This document shows, piece after piece, positions 5,968-12,673 of a stretch of 13,168 bases of DNA. A program made the position numbers and the translations under genes. The DNA is from Betaproteobacteria bacterium UBA5582 (GTDB taxonomy: Bacteria; Pseudomonadota; Gammaproteobacteria; Burkholderiales; Rhodocyclaceae): the NCBI GenBank assembly GCA_002425245.1, contig DILW01000011.1, forward strand, positions 1-13,168, in the 5' to 3' direction. The notes beneath the pieces were generated by a model. It saw only the letters and a program-made list of their open reading frames with translations, did not search any database and was not told the DNA's origin. Positions within the stretch are counted from its first letter, which is position 1; each line of letters starts with the position of its first letter.

Positions 5968-6165
5968 ATGCCCAAGATGAAGACCAAGAGCAGCGCCAAG
6001 AAGCGTTTCTCGGTCCGCGCTGGTGGTTCCATCAAGCGTGGCCAAGCCTTCAAGCGTCACATCCTGACCAAGAAGACCACCAAGGTTAAGCGTCACCTCC
6101 GCGGTGCCGCAGCGGTGAACGAGCGTGATGTCGCATCCGTTCGCGCCATGATGCCCTACGCGTAA
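5968..6165 (+). CDS. rpmI: 50S ribosomal protein L35
   Basis: A 65-residue, very basic protein with the L35 signature: MPKMKTKSSAKKRF at the N-terminus, HILTKKTTKVKRHLRG in the middle and VRAMMPYA at the end. L35 is a component of the large ribosomal subunit that binds 23S rRNA. The start at 5968 is chosen over an in-frame ATG at 5947 because of the AAGGAG seven bases upstream and the family N-terminus. It is followed by rplT after 11 bases, and the TAAGGAG at its stop codon forms part of the rplT ribosome binding site, coupling the two genes. Confidence 0.97.
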   Translation: MPKMKTKSSAKKRFSVRAGGSIKRGQAFKRHILTKKTTKVKRHLRGAAAVNERDVASVRAMMPYA

Positions 6166-6176
6166 GGAGATAGCAC

Positions 6177-6536
6177 ATGTCCCGAGTCAAACGTGGTGTA
6201 ACCGCCCGCGCCCGTCACAAGAAGGTCCTGGCCCAGGCCAAGGGCTATCGCGGTCGTCGCAAGAACGTATATCGCATCGCCAAGCAGGCGGTGATGAAGG
6301 CCGGTCAGTACCAGTACCGTGACCGTCGTCAGCGCAAGCGTCAGTTCCGTTCCCTGTGGATCGCCCGTATCAATGCCGCCGCTCGTGAGCTGGGCATGAA
6401 GTACAGCACCTTCATGAACGGTCTGAAGAAGGCCAACATCGAAGTCGACCGCAAGGTCCTGGCCGATCTGGCCGTCTTCGATCAGCCGGCATTTGCCGCC
6501 CTGGCTGCGCAAGCCAAGGCCAAGCTCGGCGCCTGA
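6177..6536 (+). CDS. rplT: 50S ribosomal protein L20
   Basis: A 119-residue L20, with the family start MSRVKRGVTARARHKKVL, the basic YRGRRKNVYRIAKQAV and YRDRRQRKRQFR segments, and the globular C-terminal WIARINAAARELGMKYSTFM and LADLAVFDQPAF blocks. L20 is needed early in 50S assembly and in many bacteria represses its own operon by binding mRNA upstream of rpmI. The start has AAGGAG eight bases upstream, overlapping the rpmI stop. The last codons and stop lie within a set of competing inverted repeats, followed by a strong terminator before pheS. Confidence 0.97.
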   Translation: MSRVKRGVTARARHKKVLAQAKGYRGRRKNVYRIAKQAVMKAGQYQYRDRRQRKRQFRSLWIARINAAARELGMKYSTFMNGLKKANIEVDRKVLADLAVFDQPAFAALAAQAKAKLGA

Positions 6537-6552
6537 GCTTAAGCTCTTGAAG

Positions 6553-6579
6553 AAAAAGGAGGCGCAAGCCTCCTTTTTT
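6553..6579 (+). terminator. Intrinsic terminator or attenuator between rplT and pheS
   Basis: AAAAAGGAGGC (6553-6563) pairs with GCCTCCTTTTT (6568-6578) around a GCAA tetraloop, with six T at 6574-6579. It lies 35 bases before pheS. Because no clear promoter is visible in the remaining gap, it probably acts as a partial terminator or attenuator, as in the E. coli pheM-pheS region. No phenylalanine-rich leader peptide like PheM is present. Confidence 0.9.
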
Positions 6580-6614
6580 GTTTAAACACTGTGCAGTCAC
6601 GTTGGTAGAAGTCC

Positions 6615-7661
6615 ATGGACAATCTCGACCACATCGTCAGCGAAGCGCGCGCCGCTTTCGCCGCCATTTCCGACCCGGATGCGCTGGAGCAGGCCAAGGC
6701 CCGCTACCTGGGCAAGAGCGGACAGATCACCGAACTCCTGAAGGGCCTGGGCAAACTGCCGCCCGAGGAGAAGAAGACCGCCGGTGCAGCGATCAATGTC
6801 GTCAAGACTGCCGTCGAAGCCGCGCTCAACGAACGTCGCGAGGGTATCCGCAAGGCAGCGCTGGATGCACGCCTGGCGGAAGAGGCACTTGATGTCACGC
6901 TGCCCGGTCGCGCCGAAGCGCGCGGCGGCCTGCATCCGGTGACGCGCACGCTGGAGCGCATCGAATCGCTGTTTGCCACGATCGGTTTCGAAGTCGCCGA
7001 TGGCCCGGAAATCGAGGAAGATTTCCACAATTTCACCGCGCTGAACACGCCCGAGGATCACCCGGCGCGTTCGATGCACGATACCTTCTATTTGCAGAAC
7101 CCGGACGGCTCGCTCGCCGACAAGGTGCTGCTGCGCACGCACACCAGCCCGATCCAGGCGCGCTACATGCAGGCGCATGTGGCCAGGTACGGCCAGCTGG
7201 AAACCATGCCCGAGATTCGCATCATTGCGCCGGGCCGCGTCTATCGCGTCGATTCCGATGCGACCCACTCGCCGATGTTCCACCAGGTCGAAGGCCTGTG
7301 GGTTGGTGAGAACGTTTCCTTCGCCGATCTCAAGGGCGTCATCGCCGATTTCCTCAAGAGCTTCTTCGAGACCGACGACCTGACCGTGCGTTTCCGTCCG
7401 TCCTTCTTCCCGTTCACCGAACCGTCGGCCGAGATCGACGTTGCCTTCATGAGCGGCGCACTGAAGGGCCGCTGGCTGGAAATCGCCGGCTGCGGCATGG
7501 TCCATCCGAACGTGCTGAAGATTGCCGGCATCGATCCGGAAAAATACACCGGCTTCGCTTTCGGTTTCGGTCCCGACCGTCTGACCATGTTGCGCTACGG
7601 CGTCAATGACTTGCGTCTCTTCTTTGAAGGCGACCTGCGTTTCCTGAGGCAATTCGCATGA
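6615..7661 (+). CDS. pheS: Phenylalanyl-tRNA synthetase alpha subunit
   Basis: A 348-residue catalytic alpha subunit of the alpha2-beta2 enzyme that charges tRNA-Phe. The N-terminal helical region, about residues 1-90, forms the coiled-coil arm for tRNA binding. The class II core shows TSPIQARYM at 177-185, the motif 2 region GRVYRVDSDATHSPMFHQ at 207-224, and motif 3 GFGPDRLTMLRYG at 317-329. Length and order match the family (E. coli 327). The ATG at 6615 has only a weak Shine-Dalgarno (AGAAG). The TGA overlaps the pheT ATG by 4 bases (ATGA), ensuring balanced synthesis of the two subunits. Confidence 0.97.
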   Translation: MDNLDHIVSEARAAFAAISDPDALEQAKARYLGKSGQITELLKGLGKLPPEEKKTAGAAINVVKTAVEAALNERREGIRKAALDARLAEEALDVTLPGRAEARGGLHPVTRTLERIESLFATIGFEVADGPEIEEDFHNFTALNTPEDHPARSMHDTFYLQNPDGSLADKVLLRTHTSPIQARYMQAHVARYGQLETMPEIRIIAPGRVYRVDSDATHSPMFHQVEGLWVGENVSFADLKGVIADFLKSFFETDDLTVRFRPSFFPFTEPSAEIDVAFMSGALKGRWLEIAGCGMVHPNVLKIAGIDPEKYTGFAFGFGPDRLTMLRYGVNDLRLFFEGDLRFLRQFA

Positions 7662-10042
7662 AATTCTCCGAATCCTGGCTGCGTACCCTCGTCGATCCCA
7701 AGCTGACGAGCGAACAACTCTCCCATCTGCTGACCATGGCCGGCCTCGAAGTCGAGGAACTGGACGCGGTCGCACCGGTCTTCACCAGCGTCGTCGTCGC
7801 GCAGGTGCTGGAAGTCGTCAAGCATCCCGACGCCGATCGCCTGAACGTCTGTCAGGTCGATATCGGTAGCGGTACGCCGCAGCAGATCGTTTGCGGTGCG
7901 CCCAACGTCGCCGCCGGCCTGAAAGTTCCGTGCGCGCTGCCCGGCGCCGAACTGCCCGGCGACTTCAAGATCAAGATCGCCAAGGTGCGCGGCGTCGAAT
8001 CCTCCGGCATGCTCTGCTCGGCCAAGGAACTCGGCATCGCCGAGGAGGCCTCCGGCCTGCTCATCCTGCCGGCGGATGCGCCGGTGGGCCAGGCTATCCG
8101 CCAGTATCTCGACCTCGACGACCATCAGTTCGAACTCAAGCTGACGCCGAACCGCGCCGACTGCCTGTCGCTGCTCGGCATTGCGCGCGAAGTTGGCGCC
8201 ATTACCGGAGCGCCGACCTGTCTGCCGGAAGTGCCGGAAGTCGCCGCCAGCATTGCCGACAGCCGTGCCATCGTGCTCGACGCACCGGCTGCCTGCCCGC
8301 TTTACTACGGCCGCATCGTCAAGGGCGTCGACGCCAAGGCGCCGACGCCGGAATGGATGAAGCGCCGCCTGGAGCGCAGCGGCATCCGCTCGATTTCCGC
8401 CCTGGTCGATATCACCAACTATGTGATGCTCGAACTCGGCCAGCCGCTGCACGCTTTCGACAACACCCGTCTGGAAGGCGCCGTGCATGCGCGCTTGGCC
8501 AAGCCGGAAGAAAAGCTGCTGCTGCTGAACGAGCAGACCATCGCCGTCGACGCCGACGTGCTGATGATCGCTGATGACGCCAAGCCGCTGGCCATGGCCG
8601 GCATCATGGGCGGCGAGGAGAGCGGCATCACGCTGGAAACCAGCGAACTATTCCTGGAATCGGCCTTCTTCGCGCCAAAGGCCATCGCCGGGCGTGCCCG
8701 CCGTTACGGTTTCGGTTCCGATGCCTCGCACCGCTTCGAACGCGGTGTCGATTTCGGCGGCACCCGCCGTGCCATCGAACGGGCCACCCAACTGATTCTG
8801 GAAATCTGTGGCGGTCAGGCCGGTCCGGTGGTCGAAGCCAAGGCCGAATTGCCGGCACGTCAGCCGGTACGCCTGCGTACCGCCCGTGCTGAAAAGGTGC
8901 TCGGCCTGCCGCTCGGTGCCGAGCGCATCGCCGGCCTGTTCAAGGGGCTGGCGCTCGACTTCGTGCAACAGGGCGACGATTTCCTGGTGACGCCGCCGTC
9001 CTGGCGCTTCGACATGGAAATCGAGGAAGACCTGATCGAGGAGATCGCTCGTCTCTACGGCTACGACAACATCCCGTCGCCGGCCCCGCGGGCGCGCATG
9101 GCCATGCTGCGTCAGCCGGAAGCACGCCGTCCGGCCTACCGCATCCGTCAGATGCTCGCCGACCGCGGTTACCAGGAAGTGGTCAATTTCGCCTTCGTCG
9201 AAACCGAATGGGAGGCCGATTTCGCCGGCAAAACCGATGAAGCCGAATTGATCCGCCTGGCCAACCCGATTGCCAGCCAGATGGCGGTGATGCGTTCCAA
9301 CCTGTTTGGCGGACTGGTGGCCAATCTGGTCACCAACCTCAAGCGCAAGCAAAGCCGGGTCCGCCTGTTCGAGGTCGGTCGCAGCTTCCATCGTGACGAT
9401 GCCGCGCTGCCAGTTGCGGGCTACCGCCAGCCCTGGAAGCTCGCCGGCCTGTCTTTCGGCGGCGCTTTGCCGGATGGCTGGGCCAGTGGCGGTCGGAAGG
9501 TCGATTTCTATGACGTCAAGGGCGATATCGAGGCGCTGCTGGCGCCGGCCCAATTGCGCTTCGAGAAACTCCAGCACCCGGCGCTTCATCCTGGGCGTGC
9601 TGCGCGCATTCTGCTCGACGGTGCGGATATCGGTTGTCTTGGCGAATTGCATCCGGAATGGGTGCAGAAGTATGCGTTGAGCGCGGCGCCGATCCTGTTC
9701 GAGATCGATTTCGATGCCGTCAAGTTGGTGCAGGTGCCTGCCTACGTCGAGGTGTCGAAATTCCCGCAGGCGATACGCGATGTGGCTGTCGTCGTGGATC
9801 GGGATTTGATGCTTCAGGCATTATTCGATGGCTTGCGCGCCAGCTTGCCGCCCCTGGTAACCGACCTGCAATTGTTCGATGTGTACGCCGGAAAGGGGGT
9901 GCCTGAAAACAAAAAAAGTCTTGCGTTACGGATAGTTATGCAAGATACTCAACGCACTTTGCAAGATTCGGAAGTTGATGCTGCGATGCAGCAACTGATC
10001 GCCTGCCTGGAACAAACCTTTGGCGCCCAGCTGCGAGCCTGA
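7658..10042 (+). CDS. pheT: Phenylalanyl-tRNA synthetase beta subunit
   Basis: A 794-residue beta subunit (E. coli 795). Domains in order: the tRNA-binding OB fold at about 40-150 (begins VAQVLEVVKHPDADRL), the B3/B4 editing domain at about 210-390 that hydrolyses Tyr-tRNA-Phe (contains SALVDITNYVMLELGQPLHAFD and RYGFGSDASHRFERGVD in parts), the B5 DNA-binding-like domain at about 400-475 ending EEDLIEEIARLYGYDNIP, the inactive synthetase-like core, and the C-terminal FDX-ACB anticodon domain from about 700 (SKFPQAIRDVAVVVD to RTLQDSEVDAAM). It overlaps pheS by 4 bases and is followed by ihfA after 17 bases. Confidence 0.97.
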   Translation: MKFSESWLRTLVDPKLTSEQLSHLLTMAGLEVEELDAVAPVFTSVVVAQVLEVVKHPDADRLNVCQVDIGSGTPQQIVCGAPNVAAGLKVPCALPGAELPGDFKIKIAKVRGVESSGMLCSAKELGIAEEASGLLILPADAPVGQAIRQYLDLDDHQFELKLTPNRADCLSLLGIAREVGAITGAPTCLPEVPEVAASIADSRAIVLDAPAACPLYYGRIVKGVDAKAPTPEWMKRRLERSGIRSISALVDITNYVMLELGQPLHAFDNTRLEGAVHARLAKPEEKLLLLNEQTIAVDADVLMIADDAKPLAMAGIMGGEESGITLETSELFLESAFFAPKAIAGRARRYGFGSDASHRFERGVDFGGTRRAIERATQLILEICGGQAGPVVEAKAELPARQPVRLRTARAEKVLGLPLGAERIAGLFKGLALDFVQQGDDFLVTPPSWRFDMEIEEDLIEEIARLYGYDNIPSPAPRARMAMLRQPEARRPAYRIRQMLADRGYQEVVNFAFVETEWEADFAGKTDEAELIRLANPIASQMAVMRSNLFGGLVANLVTNLKRKQSRVRLFEVGRSFHRDDAALPVAGYRQPWKLAGLSFGGALPDGWASGGRKVDFYDVKGDIEALLAPAQLRFEKLQHPALHPGRAARILLDGADIGCLGELHPEWVQKYALSAAPILFEIDFDAVKLVQVPAYVEVSKFPQAIRDVAVVVDRDLMLQALFDGLRASLPPLVTDLQLFDVYAGKGVPENKKSLALRIVMQDTQRTLQDSEVDAAMQQLIACLEQTFGAQLRA

Positions 10043-10059
10043 GGAAAGACAAGAGAACG

Positions 10060-10362
10060 ATGACGCTCACCAAAGCCGAACTCGCTGACCTGCTTTTTGA
10101 AAAAGTGGGGCTGAACAAGCGCGAGGCCAAAGACATGGTCGAGGCCTTTTTTGAAGAAATCCGCAACGCACTGGAAACCGGCGACGGGGTCAAATTGTCC
10201 GGCTTCGGCAACTTCCAGTTGCGCGACAAGCCACAGCGCCCTGGTCGTAATCCCAAGACCGGCGAAGAGATCCCCATCACCGCGCGGCGCGTGGTGACCT
10301 TTCATGCCAGCCAGAAACTGAAGTCCGATGTCGAGCTTGCCTTCGATGGAATCGCGGCCTAA
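10060..10362 (+). CDS. ihfA: Integration host factor alpha subunit
   Basis: A 100-residue DNA-bending protein of the HU/IHF family. It starts MTLTKAELADLLFEKVGLNKREAKDMVE, typical of the alpha chain, and holds the family signature GFGNFQLRDKPQRPGRNPKTGE with the DNA-intercalating proline at P65. With IHF-beta (encoded elsewhere) it binds specific sites, makes sharp bends and helps recombination, replication and sigma54 transcription. GAGGAAAG at 10041-10048, overlapping the pheT stop, serves as ribosome binding site. Placement directly after pheST is the standard arrangement in beta- and gammaproteobacteria. Its 3' end overlaps the merR-like gene. Confidence 0.97.
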   Translation: MTLTKAELADLLFEKVGLNKREAKDMVEAFFEEIRNALETGDGVKLSGFGNFQLRDKPQRPGRNPKTGEEIPITARRVVTFHASQKLKSDVELAFDGIAA

Positions 10363-10723
10363 GGCCCCAGGCGGCGAGGAACTGCCGCCCATTCCGGCCA
10401 AACGTTATTTCACCATCGGTGAGGTGAGTGAATTGTGCGGCGTAAAGCCACATGTGTTGCGCTACTGGGAGCAGGAATTCAATCAGTTGAAACCGGTGAA
10501 GCGGCGTGGAAACCGTCGTTATTACCAGCACCACGAAGTCCTGCTTGTGCGGCGCATCCGTGAGCTCCTTTATAATCAGGGGTTTACGATAAGTGGTGCG
10601 CGTAATCGTCTGGATGACGGTGGTGCTTCCGAGGTCCAGGTCAGCGTTGAGGAAGTGACGCAGAAGTCTGCCGGTGGTCTGCGTGACGAGATTCGATCAA
10701 TTATCGACATGTTGTCGGTTTGA
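10328..10723 (+). CDS. MerR-family transcriptional regulator
   Basis: A 131-residue protein with an N-terminal MerR winged helix-turn-helix: RYFTIGEVSELCGVKPHVLRYWE at about residues 26-48 in two parts, then the wing with RRGNRRYYQ at 59-67 and the dimerisation helix VLLVRRIRELLYNQGFTI. The C-terminal part is short, acidic and without the cysteines of metal-sensing MerR proteins, so the effector is unknown; such genes are commonly found beside ihfA in betaproteobacteria. The start at 10328 overlaps ihfA by 35 bases in another frame; ATG at 10346 (MESRPK) is an equally reasonable start. No clear Shine-Dalgarno precedes either. The stop overlaps the putative tRNA-Pro -35 region. Confidence 0.9.
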   Translation: MSSLPSMESRPKAPGGEELPPIPAKRYFTIGEVSELCGVKPHVLRYWEQEFNQLKPVKRRGNRRYYQHHEVLLVRRIRELLYNQGFTISGARNRLDDGGASEVQVSVEEVTQKSAGGLRDEIRSIIDMLSV

Positions 10724-10746
10724 TTTTTTCGGAAATGCGCTATAAT
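10720..10746 (+). promoter_or_regulatory. Promoter of tRNA-Pro
   Basis: A perfect -10 TATAAT is at 10741-10746, 11 bases before the tRNA 5' end. The best -35 is TTGATT at 10720-10725 with a short 15-base spacer, or GTTTGA at 10718-10723 with a 17-base spacer. The -10 is sure, the -35 is not. The element overlaps the merR stop codon. Confidence 0.65.
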
Positions 10747-10756
10747 GCTCGGCTTG

Positions 10757-10834
<78 letters not shown>

Positions 10835-10840
10835 AAGATG

Positions 10841-10867
10841 AAAAAACCGGCCCTGGCCGGTTTTTTT
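10841..10867 (+). terminator. Intrinsic terminator after tRNA-Pro
   Basis: Six A, then CCGGC (10847-10851) pairing with GCCGG (10856-10860) around CCTG, then seven T (10861-10867). It starts 7 bases after the tRNA CCA end and separates the tRNA from the H-NS gene. The A run makes it potentially active on both strands. Confidence 0.92.
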
Positions 10868-10890
10868 ATTTGCAGATTTGGTTTTTTATA

Positions 10891-10919
10891 TTGAAAAACC
10901 CGTCCGGCTAATTTAAATT
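10891..10919 (+). promoter_or_regulatory. Candidate promoter of the H-NS-family gene
   Basis: TTGAAA (10891-10896, five of six) and TAAATT (10914-10919, four of six) are separated by 17 bases. The stretch is markedly more AT-rich than the rest of the window and the -10 lies inside the 14-base palindrome. Other AT-rich hexamers such as TATATT at 10887-10892 are alternatives. Confidence 0.45.
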
Positions 10920-10921
10920 AG
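10908..10921 (+). repeat. 14-base perfect palindrome in the H-NS gene promoter
   Basis: CTAATTTAAATTAG is its own reverse complement. Its core TAATTTAA (10909-10916) recurs as a direct repeat at 10932-10939, 23 bases later (about two helical turns). It overlaps the candidate -10 and could be an operator, perhaps for autoregulation by the AT-preferring H-NS protein itself, but AT-rich DNA also forms such palindromes by chance. Confidence 0.5.
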
Positions 10922-10952
10922 GCTGCTGATTTAATTTAACCAGGAGGATATT

Positions 10953-11270
10953 ATGGATTTGACAGCACTTTCCCTCGTCGAGCTGCGTGACCTGCAACAG
11001 CAGATTCCCGCTGAATTGAAGCGCCGCGAGGCTGCCGAAAAGGCAAACGTCCTGAATGAATTGCGTGCTTTTGCCAAAGCCCGTGGTTTTGCCATCGAGG
11101 AATTGTTGGCGAAGGAAGCCAAGGTCAAGGTCTCTGCCGGTGGTAAGGTCAAGGTCAAATACCGTCACCCGCAAAATGCTGAACTGGAATGGACCGGTCG
11201 CGGTCGCAAACCCAAGTGGGTTGAAGCCTGGTTGGCCGAAGGCGGTAATCTCGACGCACTGCTGGTTTGA
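10953..11270 (+). CDS. H-NS family nucleoid-associated protein
   Basis: A 105-residue H-NS/StpA/BpH3-type protein. The N-terminal half is a heptad-rich helical oligomerisation region (about residues 1-50, LTALSLVELRDLQQQIP and on). After a basic linker (KEAKVKVSAGGKVKVK) comes the DNA-binding domain: YRHPQN at 70-75 and the minor-groove loop WTGRGRKPKW at 80-89. Such proteins bind AT-rich DNA, silence acquired genes and shape the chromosome; betaproteobacteria often carry several copies, so a specific symbol is not given. A strong Shine-Dalgarno AGGAGG (10942-10947) lies 5 bases before the ATG. surE starts 3 bases after its stop, so the two may be co-transcribed. Confidence 0.93.
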   Translation: MDLTALSLVELRDLQQQIPAELKRREAAEKANVLNELRAFAKARGFAIEELLAKEAKVKVSAGGKVKVKYRHPQNAELEWTGRGRKPKWVEAWLAEGGNLDALLV

Positions 11271-11273
11271 TTC

Positions 11274-12014
11274 ATGCGCATTCTGCTCAGTAACGACGAC
11301 GGTTATTTCGCGCCCGGCCTTGCGGCCTTGCATGAGGCGCTCAGGGGGCTGGGCGAGATTGTCGTCGTCGCGCCGGAGCAGAATCGCAGCGGGGCGAGCA
11401 ATTCGCTGACGCTGGATCGGCCATTGATGCTGAAAAAGGCCGGCAATGGATTTTATTTTGTAAATGGCACGCCGACCGATTGCGTACATCTGGCAGTAAC
11501 CGGCATGCTTGATTCATTGCCGGATATTATCGTTTCTGGCGTCAATTCCGGCGCCAATATGGGCGACGATACGATTTACTCCGGGACCGTGGCAGCGGCG
11601 ACTGAGGGTTATCTGTTGGGTATTCCCTCAATTGCCGTTTCGCTGACCAGTTTTGATGGTCTCAATTTCGCCACGGCTGGACGCGTTGCCCGGGAATTGG
11701 TTGAGCGCCATATCCGTAATCCGGTTTCCGGGCCGGTGTTGCTCAATGTCAATGTGCCGGATCTGCCTTACGATGCGCTGAGGGGCATTGAAGTCACCCG
11801 CCTCGGGCGCCGTCACAAGGCCGAGCCGGTGGTGCAGATGACCTCGCCACGCCGTGAAACCGTGTACTGGATCGGTGCTGCCGGCGCTGCCGCCGATGCC
11901 GGCCCTGGTACGGATTTTCATGCGGTGGAGCAGGGTATGGTTTCGGTGACGCCTCTGCAGATCGACCTGACCCACACCAGCCAGCTGGCAACGATCCGGC
12001 AGTGGATGGCCTGA
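11274..12014 (+). CDS. surE: 5'/3'-nucleotidase SurE
   Basis: A 246-residue SurE (E. coli 253). The N-terminal metal-binding motif LLSNDDGY has D8 and D9; S39 lies in APEQNRSGASNS and N91 in SGVNSGANMGDDTIYSGT, completing the divalent-metal site. SurE dephosphorylates nucleoside 5'- and 3'-monophosphates and short polyphosphate, and is linked with stationary-phase survival. The ATG lies 3 bases after the H-NS gene stop, with no strong Shine-Dalgarno, which suggests coupled translation. It overlaps the longest version of pcm by 13 bases. The surE-pcm-nlpD order is the classical stationary-phase cluster ahead of rpoS. Confidence 0.96.
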   Translation: MRILLSNDDGYFAPGLAALHEALRGLGEIVVVAPEQNRSGASNSLTLDRPLMLKKAGNGFYFVNGTPTDCVHLAVTGMLDSLPDIIVSGVNSGANMGDDTIYSGTVAAATEGYLLGIPSIAVSLTSFDGLNFATAGRVARELVERHIRNPVSGPVLLNVNVPDLPYDALRGIEVTRLGRRHKAEPVVQMTSPRRETVYWIGAAGAAADAGPGTDFHAVEQGMVSVTPLQIDLTHTSQLATIRQWMA

Positions 12015-12673
12015 GCATGCACGGTTTGCAGGGTATCGGCATGACCTCGCAGCGCACGCGTGCGCGCATGGTCGATCGCCTGCGCGAAAAAGGCATCAGG
12101 AATGAACAGGTACTCGCCGCCATGGCCGCCGTGCCGCGCCATGTGTTCGTCGAGGAGGCTCTCGCATCGCGGGCCTACGAGGATACCGCCCTGCCGTTGG
12201 GCATGGGGCAGACGATCTCCCAGCCCTATATCGTGGCCCGGATGATCGAACTGCTGCTCAACGCTCGTCCGGGTTTGGGCAAAACGCTTGAGGTGGGGGC
12301 CGGTTGCGGTTATCAGGCGGCAGTGCTGGGGCAGCTGAGCAAGGAAGTTTATGCGGTCGAACGGATCGCGCCTCTGCTTGAGAAAGCCAAGACCAACATG
12401 CGTACCCTGCAGCAGTTCAACGTTCGCCTCAAGCACGCCGACGGCCATTGGGGTTTGCCGGAGGCGGCGCCTTTCGATAGCATCATCGTGGCTGCGGCTG
12501 GTTCCTCAATTCCGCCCGAGTTGCTCAAGCAGCTGGCGCCCGGAGGTCGCATGGTCTTGCCTGTCGGGGGGCAGGCGCAGTATCTTTGCTTGGTCGAGCA
12601 CACGCCGGACGGCTTCAAGGAAACGCGGCTCGACCCGGTTCGCTTTGTTCCCCTGCTACCAGGAACCCAATGA
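12002..12673 (+). CDS. pcm: Protein-L-isoaspartate O-methyltransferase
   Basis: A 223-residue (or 218) PIMT that methylates isoaspartyl residues with S-adenosylmethionine and starts repair of aged proteins. Visible signatures: VPRHVFV at 44-50, the substrate loop GQTISQP at 69-75, the SAM-binding motif LEVGAGCGYQAA at 96-107, and the later AYGVERIAPL-like strand (EVYAVERIAPLLEKA). The C-terminal GGRMVLPVG is also typical. The start is uncertain: ATG at 12002 overlaps surE by 13 bases, while ATG at 12017 begins 2 bases after the surE stop; neither has a good Shine-Dalgarno. The stop overlaps the nlpD ATG (ATGA). Confidence 0.95.
   Translation: MDGLSMHGLQGIGMTSQRTRARMVDRLREKGIRNEQVLAAMAAVPRHVFVEEALASRAYEDTALPLGMGQTISQPYIVARMIELLLNARPGLGKTLEVGAGCGYQAAVLGQLSKEVYAVERIAPLLEKAKTNMRTLQQFNVRLKHADGHWGLPEAAPFDSIIVAAAGSSIPPELLKQLAPGGRMVLPVGGQAQYLCLVEHTPDGFKETRLDPVRFVPLLPGTQ

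Noticed and set aside
6537..6614. Search for a PheM-like phenylalanine-rich leader peptide before pheS
   Set aside because: No short frame with a ribosome binding site and clustered Phe codons exists between rplT and pheS.
6597..7775. A 392-codon minus-strand open frame opposite pheS
   Set aside because: It is the shadow of pheS, whose every catalytic motif is intact on the plus strand; no family resemblance is seen in the antisense product. The same applies to the long antisense frames opposite thrS and pheT.
9905..9920. A-rich run in pheT (AAAACAAAAAAAG) considered as a programmed frameshift site
   Set aside because: In the pheT frame the codons are AAC AAA AAA AGT, which does not form the usual slippery heptamer, and the full-length beta subunit continues with the conserved anticodon-binding domain.
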